Source: Eubacterium maltosivorans (GTDB lineage: Bacteria; Bacillota; Clostridia; Eubacteriales; Eubacteriaceae). Taken from it: a stretch of DNA of 64,000 nt. This document shows, piece after piece, positions 32,419 through 40,352 of this stretch (position 1 is the stretch's first letter; the number at the start of each line of letters is the position of its first letter). Below the pieces are notes generated by a model that was not told the origin of the DNA, ran no database searches, and worked only from the letters and a program-made list of their open reading frames with translations. The position numbers and the translations under genes were made by a program. Where the stretch lies: assembly GCF_002441855.2 (NCBI RefSeq), contig NZ_CP029487.1, positions 1,302,001 to 1,366,000 on the forward strand. Reading direction: 5' to 3'.

Positions 32419-32447
32419 ATTATACGTCTTTATTCCTTTTTAAGCAA
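32419..32447 (-). promoter_or_regulatory. Promoter of the REC-GGDEF leader transcript
   Basis: TTGCTT (32442-32447), exactly 17 bp, TATAAT (32419-32424) on the minus strand. Transcription would begin near 32412 and cross the structured element and three hairpins before the gene at 32056. Confidence 0.55.
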
Positions 32448-32490
32448 TCATTTTATATTATTTTTCTTCCAATTTCTACGGTTTGCTGCA

Positions 32491-32530
32491 ATAAAAAAGG
32501 GCAGTACGTCTCTTTTCAAAACGTCTGCCA
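32491..32530 (-). terminator. Terminator of the HAD phosphatase gene
   Basis: GGCAG-ACGT and ACGT-A-CTGCC are followed by CTTTTTT on the minus strand, 10 bases after the stop. Confidence 0.8.
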
Positions 32531-32539
32531 CAGGCTTTT

Positions 32540-33325
32540 TTACTTAAAATATGCTCTTATTGCTTCCACTACGCCGTTTTCATCGTTGGATTTTGCCGTA
32601 TAGCTGCAGATTTCCTTAAGCTGAGGGTGGGCATTTTCCATGGCATAGCTGTATCTTCCGGTTTTCATCATCTCATAATCATTAAGGTAATCTCCAAAGA
32701 GCATGGTTTCCTCATAGCTAATCCCATATTTTTCCTGAATCTTGTTGATGGCTGTTCCTTTATTACAGCCAGGGTTAGAAATATCCACCCAGTGCTCGCC
32801 CGAAACAGCGATCTCCATCTGTCCGCCAAATGCCTCCAAAAGAGGAGCATGACTATTTGTTTCTGCATTCACATAGTCATAAACAGCAATTTTACAGATG
32901 TCATCCTCCGCTGTCAGAATATCCTCCATTATGTCATAATGGTGGTAGTACATCTCTGCATTTTTCAGGAGCTCCGGCTCATCGCTTTCAGCGTAAGCAC
33001 TCTTCAACCCACATATTACAGGACTGGCGCCCGGTATCTGACGTATCGCTTTAACGATTTCCCGAACCCTTTCTTTAGCAATGACGCTGGCAAAGATATT
33101 CATATCATTCTCAAAAACCACCGAGCCATTCTCAGCGATAAAGATCATCTTGTCTTTTACCGGCTCAAAAATATGCTCCAGATTATAATACTGTCTGCCG
33201 CTGGCTGCCACAAAGCGGACGCCCTGTTCTGCGAGCGACTCGATCAGTGGGAAAAGCTCTGGCGAAAGCTCTTTATTGCTGTCTAAAAGCGTACCGTCCA
33301 TATCTGCCGAAATCAATTTAACCAT
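32540..33325 (-). CDS. Cof-type HAD-IIB family phosphatase
   Basis: A 261-residue cytoplasmic HAD hydrolase with a C2B cap. Motif I is ISADMDGTLLDSNK, motif II lies in FVAASGRQYYNLE, the motif III Lys in NPGCNKGTAINKIQ and motif IV in MLFGDYLNDYEMM. Such enzymes dephosphorylate sugar phosphates, flavin precursors or pyridoxal phosphate; the substrate cannot be read. ATG 33325 follows AAAGG at 11 bases; upstream in-frame codons give an AT-rich extension without homology. Confidence 0.92.
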   Translation of the reverse strand: MVKLISADMDGTLLDSNKELSPELFPLIESLAEQGVRFVAASGRQYYNLEHIFEPVKDKMIFIAENGSVVFENDMNIFASVIAKERVREIVKAIRQIPGASPVICGLKSAYAESDEPELLKNAEMYYHHYDIMEDILTAEDDICKIAVYDYVNAETNSHAPLLEAFGGQMEIAVSGEHWVDISNPGCNKGTAINKIQEKYGISYEETMLFGDYLNDYEMMKTGRYSYAMENAHPQLKEICSYTAKSNDENGVVEAIRAYFK

Positions 33326-33481
33326 TTTTAGCAAACCTTTCAAATTCAGTATTTCTTTTTTGTTTTTTATCTTATAATACATAATAATAACACTAAAAAA
33401 GCGGTCTGACCAGATGGTATGCTATTGTTTACCATTTCAGCTTTTGTCGATAACCTTTGCGATTAAGGAATGATAAGGATT

Positions 33482-34052
33482 ATGAATAAGAAAAGGACGT
33501 CTTCCAATATAATACTGATTGCTATCGTGGTCGTACTCATTTTACTATCTGTTGCCAGCTTCATCCTGTATCAAAACAACATCCGAAATATCTTAAAAAG
33601 CTGACATGAAAAAATCCACTGACCAGGGCATTATTCTGACTAACAGCCTCATCGACAATTATTTCAGCGAGCTTGACACCATCGCTATTTTCTGCGGCGT
33701 TAACACAGGTATCAATGACACTTATGAACATCAGACCGATGATGACGTCCTCTTTTCTTTGGCTCAGATACTTTTTCATTGCTTCCGGGAAACCGATATT
33801 ATTGCTCGCTTTGGCGGCGGCGAATTTTTCGTTTGGATCAAGGATCTGCCAACTCTGGAGGTCGTAAGGCAAAAGGCTGAGATGCGCTGCAATATTACCG
33901 CTGCCAGTCCTAACATACCCATTTCACTGAGCATTGGCATCGCCTAGTATCCCGGCGATGGCACCTCTTACGCAGAGATCATGCAACATGCCGATAAAGC
34001 TCTTTATTGTGCTAAGCACTCTGGCAAGGGCAACTACAATAGTCCACAATAA
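33482..34052 (+). pseudogene. Decayed membrane-anchored GGDEF protein
   Basis: A 40-codon piece (33482-33604) encodes one membrane helix and stops. From 33606 a second frame encodes a recognisable GGDEF domain: INDTYEHQ, CFRETDIIARFGGGEFFVW, then SLSIGIA, where an in-frame TAG (33945-33947) interrupts. The same frame continues as YPGDGTSYAEIMQHADKAL and ends at TAA 34052. The signature is GGGEF instead of GGDEF, and the first metal-binding Asp region (usually IDVDNFK) reads FCGVNTG. Catalysis is therefore lost. The layout suggests a former membrane-anchored diguanylate cyclase reduced by deletion and point mutation. Confidence 0.8.
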
Positions 34053-34080
34053 AAAAAGACGGAAATATCCGTCTTTTTTT
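34052..34080. terminator. Bidirectional terminator
   Basis: AAAAAAAGACGGA and TCCGTCTTTTTTT form a symmetric hairpin serving both the GGDEF remnant and the convergent gene ending at 34079. Confidence 0.85.
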
Positions 34081-34369
34081 AACCCTCATATGTCTCGATC
34101 AATCGCTCGATATTCGCGATGGTTTCTTTCTCAAACAAGGGACAGAAAAGCTCTACCTCTGTCCTCAACCTTACCTCATCATAGAAACGGTTCAACTTGT
34201 CCTCCATCACATATTCATCCATCATTTCGGGGTTAATATCTTTAAAAAACTCTTCGCCCATTTCTGTGATAAGATCTGCTTCATCCGGCGACATGGACGC
34301 CAGTGTTATAAACTCCAGAGGATACTCCTCCAGTCCTAGATAGATTGTAATACGTTTTATTTCTTCCAT
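34079..34369 (-). CDS. Small acidic hypothetical protein
   Basis: A 96-residue soluble, strongly acidic protein (MEEIKRITIYLGLEEYPLEF, then DEADLITEMGEEFFKDINPE). It looks mainly helical after a first beta strand and has no membrane segment. A GAAAGGCAATAGG site precedes the ATG. It lies 15 bases downstream of the broken marR gene and could have been co-transcribed with it. Family not recognised. Confidence 0.65.
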   Translation of the reverse strand: MEEIKRITIYLGLEEYPLEFITLASMSPDEADLITEMGEEFFKDINPEMMDEYVMEDKLNRFYDEVRLRTEVELFCPLFEKETIANIERLIETYEG

Positions 34370-34384
34370 CCTATTGCCTTTCGT

Positions 34385-34837
34385 CTATGCTTGCGCATCG
34401 TTAAAAAAATCCAAAGCGTTTTTGGCTGTTCTTTCCGTCAGTGCACATAGGAACGCACGCTCCTCATCTGTAAAATCCCTGGTCAGAACCTTCATCCAGT
34501 TTTCCTGTATCGCTTTTATTTTCTGATAACAGGCTTCTGCCTTTTCTGTAGGGTACAGACAGCTGGTCCGTTTGTCGCGACTGTTTGTCTCCTTGGTTAT
34601 AAAGCCTTTTTGGGTCAGCTTCGCGATGCCCCTGGTAATATTACTGGGGTTTAAATAAATCAGGGACTGCAGCTTATCCTGAGTGACCCCCGGGCCCCTC
34701 GCAGATTTTTATCACAAAAAATGCTGGCTTGAGCTAAGCCCTATCCCGGTCACTTCTCTGTCCAAAGCCATTCCTGTAAAATGGTTTGTCACCGATATCC
34801 ACTTCATCAGACTTCTTGAAGACTCAAATTTATCCAT
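34385..34837 (-). pseudogene. MarR-family regulator with two compensating frameshifts
   Basis: Joining three frames restores a 150-residue MarR protein: MDKFESSRSLMKWISVTNHF, then SSSQHFFVIKICEGPGVTQ, then DKLQSLIYLNPSNITRGIAK, KGFITKETNSRDKRTS and a C-terminal helix. The first break is a T run (six T where seven are needed, near 34713-34721), leading at once to TGA. The second is a G run (five where four are needed, near 34687-34693), restoring the frame. The total length is a multiple of three. Both breaks lie in homopolymers, so sequencing error or slippage must be considered. A perfect promoter precedes it. Annotated as broken on the sequence as given. Confidence 0.8.
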
Positions 34838-34890
34838 AACAACCTCTTTAATTTCATGCGTCCGCAAATAATTTGCTGCTTCTGCACTTT

Positions 34891-34919
34891 ATTATAGCCT
34901 ACTGTTCACTGCTTGTCAA
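34891..34919 (-). promoter_or_regulatory. Consensus promoter of the marR remnant
   Basis: TTGACA (34914-34919), exactly 17 bp, TATAAT (34891-34896) on the minus strand: a perfect housekeeping promoter in front of the broken regulator. The rest of the 34838-35038 gap also carries a possible plus-strand promoter for the next gene (TTGACA and TATAAT, but 22 bp apart, flanking a GTTTAAAC palindrome). Confidence 0.8.
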
Positions 34920-35038
34920 AATCAATCTTAGCTTAAATCCCTTCCTGCCCCTTGACAAAATATGTTGGAGCGTTTAAACTATAATCATAAGTTAAATGAA
35001 ACTTACTTTTTTAATCCAATCGATAAGGAAGTGACGAT

Positions 35039-35221
35039 ATGAATTTATCAACCTTTATTATTGCTGCCATTGTCTTTATTCCAATGGCGCTGATTATCTA
35101 TAACCAGATAAAAAAAGCCCGAAGCGGGCAGACAGGATGTGGCTGTGGCTGCAGCGGATGCGCTCATGCCAGCCAATGCCATCCGGCTCAAAAAACCGAA
35201 CTTAAAAAAGACAGGAATTGA
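35039..35221 (+). CDS. FeoB-associated-type Cys-rich membrane protein
   Basis: A 60-residue protein: one N-terminal membrane helix (about residues 5-22), a basic stretch, then GCGCGCSGCAHASQCHP, the cysteine-rich pattern of the family usually encoded just after feoB. These proteins are thought to assist ferrous iron uptake. Here no feoB is adjacent; neighbours are the broken marR and a flavodoxin. AAGGAAGTG precedes ATG 35039. A terminator overlaps its stop codon. Confidence 0.85.
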   Translation: MNLSTFIIAAIVFIPMALIIYNQIKKARSGQTGCGCGCSGCAHASQCHPAQKTELKKDRN

Positions 35222-35240
35222 TTTTCCTGTCTTTTTTATT
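35203..35240. terminator. Bidirectional terminator after the Cys-rich protein
   Basis: AAAAAAGACAGGAA and TTTTCCTGTCTTTTTT form the stem, with T-runs on both strands; it also serves the convergent flavodoxin gene. Confidence 0.9.
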
Positions 35241-35688
35241 AAAAGCTTGCAAAGGCCTTTCCAAACTCAACGCAGGCATGGCGGCCAGCATCGTCCGGGA
35301 ACTCTTTGATCATCAGTCCTTCATCAAACAGGCGTGCTCCAGTATGCCCAATCCGGTCTTCCCAGTCGCGCATCCATTCGCCGTTTCCCCATCCATAGGA
35401 GCCAAAAAGCGCTACCTTTTTTCCTTTTAGCCTGGACTCAATTTCCTCAAAAAATGGTTCGAAGGTATTCTTTTCAAGGGCTTCACCATCCATTGACGGG
35501 CACCCGAGGGCTACTTTATCATAATCCTCAATCCGTTCAATCGGGAACTGGCTTACATTGTAAAGATCTGCTTTCTGCCCAGTCTCGTCGATTCCATTGG
35601 ATATTTTTTCGGCCATAATCTCTGTATTTTCACTATTGCTCCAATAAATAACAGCAATATTTTTATTATTTTCATTCTTTCTCATCAT
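35239..35688 (-). CDS. Flavodoxin
   Basis: A 149-residue short-chain flavodoxin, an FMN electron carrier that can replace ferredoxin under iron limitation. The phosphate loop is YWSNSENTEIMAEKI, and the isoalloxazine-contact loops are around LGCPSMDGEAL and GSYGWGNGEWM. Two adjacent ATGs (35688 and 35685) follow AAGGAG; either is possible. A longer start at 35715 precedes the ribosome site. It lies beside a FeoB-associated-type gene, which fits an iron-response theme but is not proof. Confidence 0.92.
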   Translation of the reverse strand: MMRKNENNKNIAVIYWSNSENTEIMAEKISNGIDETGQKADLYNVSQFPIERIEDYDKVALGCPSMDGEALEKNTFEPFFEEIESRLKGKKVALFGSYGWGNGEWMRDWEDRIGHTGARLFDEGLMIKEFPDDAGRHACVEFGKAFASF

Positions 35689-35794
35689 TGTTCTCCTTAA
35701 CGGTTCATAAATCATCGAATATCTTAGTAAAAGGTATACCCCTGTGTTTAAAAATTATTCATATCTCAGACCAATATATCCGTTTTTTTCACTC

Positions 35795-36199
35795 TCAGCC
35801 GGGATAGATTGATTTTATTTTTACCGTTCGGTCAAACGCCACCACAAGCTCTGCCGTTCCCTTTTCAAAGGAACACGTCACTATAATTTTCAATTCCTTA
35901 TCCCAGTTATCGTCCTCAAGACCAGCTATCTCTCTGAAATCACCTTTTCCATCAGACAATTTTTCCCAGAGCCTTTCGAGTGACTGAGCGTCCATTTCTT
36001 CCTTTGCTTTGGTCGTATACAAAAAATCATCAGCTGCCTTTTCGTATGCTCCCTCAGCCAGCGCCTGTACCAATGAATGGGTAATCTCTTCTGATTTCAC
36101 CTTAGTGTCCTCACCATATTTTCCCTTGTTGCAACCGGTAAACAGGAGCGCAACCCATATGGCGACCAAAAAAAGTGCCAGATATTTTTTCTTTTTCAT
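35795..36199 (-). CDS. Small lipoprotein with DUF3887-like domain
   Basis: A 134-residue predicted lipoprotein: basic start MKKKKYLALFLVAIWVAL, lipobox LFTGC, then a compact domain with AEGAYEKAADDF and the closing strands TAELVVAFDRTVKIKSIY. The pattern resembles DUF3887/NTF2-like accumulation domains, whose function is unknown. It sits about 105 bases upstream of the flavodoxin gene, so a common transcript is possible but not evident. Confidence 0.75.
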   Translation of the reverse strand: MKKKKYLALFLVAIWVALLFTGCNKGKYGEDTKVKSEEITHSLVQALAEGAYEKAADDFLYTTKAKEEMDAQSLERLWEKLSDGKGDFREIAGLEDDNWDKELKIIVTCSFEKGTAELVVAFDRTVKIKSIYPG

Positions 36200-36354
36200 T
36201 AATTCCTCACTTTCCTTAGCGTATTATATCTTCTATTGGGAATAATATCAAGTGAAAGACTTTTGCACAAATTGAAAAAAGCTTTTGCTTTTCGTCTCTA
36301 TTTATATTAAACTAGAGAGTAACCACAAATTCTCAAATAATAAAGGGGTATCTG

Positions 36355-36813
36355 ATGAAACTTAAGATTAACTCACGGGGAATTGGAAATGTTTTGCTGA
36401 TTGCCCTTTTGGTTTTGCTGATTATTCATATTTTGGTATTATTTGGAATGGTATCACCTGATATTATCTGGGACACCACCATCACTGATAAAGCGTCCGT
36501 CGTTATTTCCGAATGGATTGCTATTTTCTTCATTCTACTTTTTGTCTTTGGCATACTGCTTAAGCTAAATTATCTTCCCATAAAAGGCTTACGGAAAAGC
36601 GCTGACAGCATTCTCTGGATCATGAGTCTCTATTATCTGCTGAATATCGTCGGCAACTTCATGTCTGACAATCCCATTGAAAAGCTTGTATATGCCCCTC
36701 TAACACTGATAATGATCCTGATGGCGCTTCGCTTGATCTTTGCAAAGGATCTTAATTCAAAGTACAGACGCAGGCCCCAGAAACGGTCTCAAAAAATACG
36801 AAGAGCTTCCTGA
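36355..36813 (+). CDS. Four-helix membrane protein of unknown function
   Basis: A 152-residue protein with four hydrophobic segments (about residues 11-32, 50-68, 85-101 and 112-127) and a strongly basic C-terminal tail (YRRRPQKRSQKIRRAS). The order resembles DUF2975-type small membrane proteins, which often neighbour an HTH regulator, but none is present here, so this is tentative. AAAGGGG precedes the ATG; a terminator follows. Confidence 0.7.
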   Translation: MKLKINSRGIGNVLLIALLVLLIIHILVLFGMVSPDIIWDTTITDKASVVISEWIAIFFILLFVFGILLKLNYLPIKGLRKSADSILWIMSLYYLLNIVGNFMSDNPIEKLVYAPLTLIMILMALRLIFAKDLNSKYRRRPQKRSQKIRRAS

Positions 36814-36833
36814 AACAGGAAGCTCTTTTTTTA
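36801..36833 (+). terminator. Terminator of the four-helix membrane protein gene
   Basis: AGAGCTTCCTG, AAA, CAGGAAGCTCT, then seven T. It overlaps the end of the coding sequence and abuts the convergent redox operon. Confidence 0.9.
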
Positions 36834-39800
36834 TTTGCGTGTTACCTTTTTAATTTCATCGGTGATTTCATTCATCAGGAAGTCCGTATATGGGATTTCT
36901 TCAAACAGGAAACCATCCTTTTTCATTGGTACCAGATGGGCTGAGCTTTCACATCTGCGGCTTTGGATCTGGTCGCCAATCTCAACATCCATCAGTTCAG
37001 GGATCTCTGTCTGAAGGACTCTGCGGATCATACCAGTACAGGTAGAACCCAGTTTTTCACCCAGGATTTCTCCGATTTCTACCACCATACCAATGTTGGT
37101 ATAAGGCAGCGGGCGTCCGACAGCGGGTGTGACACGCTGCAGTCTGCCTTCGGTATTGATAAAGGTTCCTGCAATTTCAGGGAAAGCCAATGCCGGAAGA
37201 ACAACGTCTGCCTTCTGGGCCGCTAAAGTCAGGTGCGTATCCTGAACCATGATAAAATCATAGCCGGATAAATCCACATTGGGGTCTTCGCCAAAAATCA
37301 TAATCCCTTTTGCATTGTCCAGCACTTCAGGTGTTTGAGTAACGCCTAACAGGCTGAGCGCTTTGCTGTTATTTTTTTGCTCAACTCTGAAAACACCACG
37401 TCTTGGTCCATCGCTCTTTCCTAAAAGAACCGCGATATCTGCTGCCAAGGCAGAGGCCTCTTCTGTGATATACTTGCCGCCAAGGATCACCATCGGATGT
37501 TTTGCGTTCACCAGTGCATTCCCGATCATTTCAGATTCTTCACTGATCTCAAGCGCTGCCAGAGAATCCTTCAAAGCCTCTAAACCATCAGGCGTGTCTG
37601 CTGCCTTACGGTTCTCAAGAACATATTTTGTGATTTCACCCAGGAAATCCAAATCATCATATTCGGTTGTGAACTCATCCCCGATGCGGTTCATCCCATC
37701 TTCCGCAGCATTGATAAAGAAGATAGAAGCACCGCGCTTAGAAGCCTGGCTGAGCTTATAACGCAGAACAGGATTGTTTGTCCGAAGGCATCCCAGAACC
37801 AGTATAGCGTCTGCCGAAAGGACTTCATCCATACTGTGGATTTCTCCACTGCAAGGCAGCACGTCATTTTCGCCGTGCACGGTATTGCTGAAGGAGAAGG
37901 TTTCTGCCCTCAGACTGTCTGCCAGCTTTTTGATCGTGGCAATCTCTTCAGTAGTATATTTGGGTGAAACAGCGACTTTTAAAGCTTCTGCCCCATTTCT
38001 TGCAGAAATGGTCTGTGCTTTTTTGGCAATGGCGACAAAAGCGTCGTACCAGTCTGTTTCTTCCAGCTGTCCTTTGGCATTACGGACTAACGGTTTGGTC
38101 AGGCGGTCGCCCAGCTGAACCTGGTTTGTTCCAAAACGGCCTCGGCCACACATCACACCCTCATTATTCGCAGCGTTGATGTCCGTTGATACTGCTTTCA
38201 CAATGGTGTCTCCCATGGTTTCAACCACCATCTGACAGCCAGCGCTACAGTATCCACAGGTTGTCAGTGTCTTTTTCGTATCGGTCGGTACATTTTTGAA
38301 GCCTCTTGCCCGTTCTCCCAGCGCACCGGTGGGGCATACGGAAATACAGGTTCCACAGGAAATACAGCCGGAATCAGCCAGTTTCCCACCAAGAGCCGGT
38401 ACTACAACCGTATCAAAGCCTCGATTCATCAGGCCAAGGGCGGTCACACCAACCACCTCATCACAGGCGCGTACACAGCGTCCGCAGAGAATACATTTAT
38501 TGGGGTTGCGTACAATAAACGGATGGTCGTCCTCAAAAATCAGCTCTTCATTTTCACCGTCAAAGCGTTCGGGCACCACCTCATATTGGTTAGCATAATC
38601 TACCAGCTTACATTCGAAGTAATCGTGACAGCCACATTCCAGACAACGTGAGGCTTCTTCCTTTGCCTGCTCAAGCGTGTAGCCCTTGACAACTTCTTCA
38701 AAGGTATTTTTGCGTTCCTCTGGTGTCAGATGTGCCATTGGGGGCCGTTTATATTTCTTTTTGCCTTCCAGGTAATCTGCGTCGATATCATCTCTGGTCA
38801 CATAGTAAGGCTTGCGATAGCGGATTTCACGTCCCTGCAGATATTCGTTAATGAAGCCGACAGCCTTTTTAGCTTCTCCGATGGCACGGATAGCAATGGA
38901 AGCACCGTCATTGGCGCAGTCCCCGCCTGCAAAAACGCCTTCAAGGCTCGTTGTAAAAGTTTCTTCGTCTGCAATAACTGTATTGAACTTCGTTAGCTCA
39001 AGCCCGTCCATGCCTTCAGGGTTAATCCCCTGGCCTATGGCCAGAATAACCGTGTCCACATCAATCAGTTCCGTTTCCCCTTCAATGGGAACAGGGCGGC
39101 GGCGGCCACTGGCGTCCGGTTCACCCAGCTCCATTTTCTGGAGCAGCATCTGCTTGACATGGCCGTTTTCATCCTTGATAATTTCAATTGGATTGCACAG
39201 GTTCTTAAAGATAACGCCCTCTTCCTGCGCTTCCTCGATCTCTTCCTGTTCAGCAGGCATTTCTGCTACTGTACGGCGGTACACGTTGTAGACTTCCTTT
39301 GCACCTAAACGCACAGCGCTTCTGCAGGCATCCATGGCAGTATTTCCACCGCCGACAATGGCGACCCTGTCACCCAGGTTTGTTGGTTCATTGTTGACAA
39401 TTTGTCTAAGCAGCTCAATCCCGCCAATGACGCCGTCCGCGTCAACGCCCTCACAGCGCAGTCCGCTGCTGGTCCAGGCGCCAATGGCAACATACATGGC
39501 GTCGTGTTGTTTTCTCAGGCTCTCAAAAGGTAGATCCTCGCCAATGCGCACACCCGTCTTAATGGTAACGCCCATATCTTCGATCAGTTTAATTTCCTCG
39601 TCCAGAACGGTTTTGGGCAGACGGTATTCAGGAATCCCATAGCGCAGCATTCCACCAGCTTTAGGCATCGCTTCGTAAATAGTGACCGCATGTCCCGCTT
39701 TTCTCAGAAAATAAGCTGCGGTCAGGCCGCCGGGGCCGCCGCCGATAACACCGATGCTTTTGTGAGTATCCGGCGCAATTTCAGGCATAAACATTCCCTT

Positions 39801-40337
39801 GTCAATATCCAGATCCGCCGCAAAGCGCTTGAGCCACAAAATGGAAACAGGCTCATCCACTAAACCGCGGCGGCAGGCTTTTTCGCAGGGGTGTGGGCAG
39901 ACGCGTCCGATAGACGCAGGCAAAGGCAGACGGTCCTTGATCAGCTTAATGGCTTCCTCATATTCTCCGTTGGCTATAAGGCCGACGTATCCCTGACAGT
40001 CTGTCTGTCCCGGACATTCCAGCTGGCAGGGTGCCACACAATCTCCGATATGCTTTGATAACAGAAGCTCCAGGTTTGTTTTTCTGGATTCCAGCACTCT
40101 GTCAGATGTGGTCGTGATGACCATTCCCTCAGCGATGGGGGTTGCGCAGGCCTTCAGCAGTTTTGGATTGCCCTCCACCTCTACCATACAGAGGCCACAG
40201 GAGCCATAAACTTCGGTGCGTTCATCATAGCAAAGAGTCGGGATATCAATACCGTTTTCGCGGGCAACGTCTAAAATAGTCTGTTCCGCAAAACCCGTTA
40301 CTTCTTTTCCGTTAATGTTAATTCTTAATTTCTTCAT
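36831..40337 (-). CDS. NuoG/GltD fusion subunit of a bifurcating-type complex (Stn-like)
   Basis: An 1168-residue multi-cofactor fusion. In order: a plant-type [2Fe-2S] domain (Cys 36, 47, 50, 64); a GltD-like Fe-S region with GDCVAPCQLECPGQTDC (from Cys 100); an FAD/NAD(P) module with GVIGGGPGGLTAAYFL (near 198) and VAIVGGGNTAMDACRS; two [4Fe-4S] motifs CILCGRCVRACDE and CISCGTCISVCP; then a NuoG/FDH-like domain starting CGYCSAGC. That last domain lacks an obvious Cys/Sec molybdenum ligand and looks vestigial. No H-cluster motif is present, so it is not a hydrogenase. With the next two genes this matches Sporomusa-type Nfn (Stn) transhydrogenases, which couple NADPH, NAD and ferredoxin. Assignment by architecture and memory. 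Confidence 0.8.
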   Translation of the reverse strand: MKKLRININGKEVTGFAEQTILDVARENGIDIPTLCYDERTEVYGSCGLCMVEVEGNPKLLKACATPIAEGMVITTTSDRVLESRKTNLELLLSKHIGDCVAPCQLECPGQTDCQGYVGLIANGEYEEAIKLIKDRLPLPASIGRVCPHPCEKACRRGLVDEPVSILWLKRFAADLDIDKGMFMPEIAPDTHKSIGVIGGGPGGLTAAYFLRKAGHAVTIYEAMPKAGGMLRYGIPEYRLPKTVLDEEIKLIEDMGVTIKTGVRIGEDLPFESLRKQHDAMYVAIGAWTSSGLRCEGVDADGVIGGIELLRQIVNNEPTNLGDRVAIVGGGNTAMDACRSAVRLGAKEVYNVYRRTVAEMPAEQEEIEEAQEEGVIFKNLCNPIEIIKDENGHVKQMLLQKMELGEPDASGRRRPVPIEGETELIDVDTVILAIGQGINPEGMDGLELTKFNTVIADEETFTTSLEGVFAGGDCANDGASIAIRAIGEAKKAVGFINEYLQGREIRYRKPYYVTRDDIDADYLEGKKKYKRPPMAHLTPEERKNTFEEVVKGYTLEQAKEEASRCLECGCHDYFECKLVDYANQYEVVPERFDGENEELIFEDDHPFIVRNPNKCILCGRCVRACDEVVGVTALGLMNRGFDTVVVPALGGKLADSGCISCGTCISVCPTGALGERARGFKNVPTDTKKTLTTCGYCSAGCQMVVETMGDTIVKAVSTDINAANNEGVMCGRGRFGTNQVQLGDRLTKPLVRNAKGQLEETDWYDAFVAIAKKAQTISARNGAEALKVAVSPKYTTEEIATIKKLADSLRAETFSFSNTVHGENDVLPCSGEIHSMDEVLSADAILVLGCLRTNNPVLRYKLSQASKRGASIFFINAAEDGMNRIGDEFTTEYDDLDFLGEITKYVLENRKAADTPDGLEALKDSLAALEISEESEMIGNALVNAKHPMVILGGKYITEEASALAADIAVLLGKSDGPRRGVFRVEQKNNSKALSLLGVTQTPEVLDNAKGIMIFGEDPNVDLSGYDFIMVQDTHLTLAAQKADVVLPALAFPEIAGTFINTEGRLQRVTPAVGRPLPYTNIGMVVEIGEILGEKLGSTCTGMIRRVLQTEIPELMDVEIGDQIQSRRCESSAHLVPMKKDGFLFEEIPYTDFLMNEITDEIKKVTRK

Positions 40338-40352
40338 GTCCCTCTCTCCTTC

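Noticed and set aside
34683-34871. A 62-codon plus-strand frame in the marR region
   Set aside because: It is antisense to the MarR sequence, whose three-frame reconstruction is much stronger.
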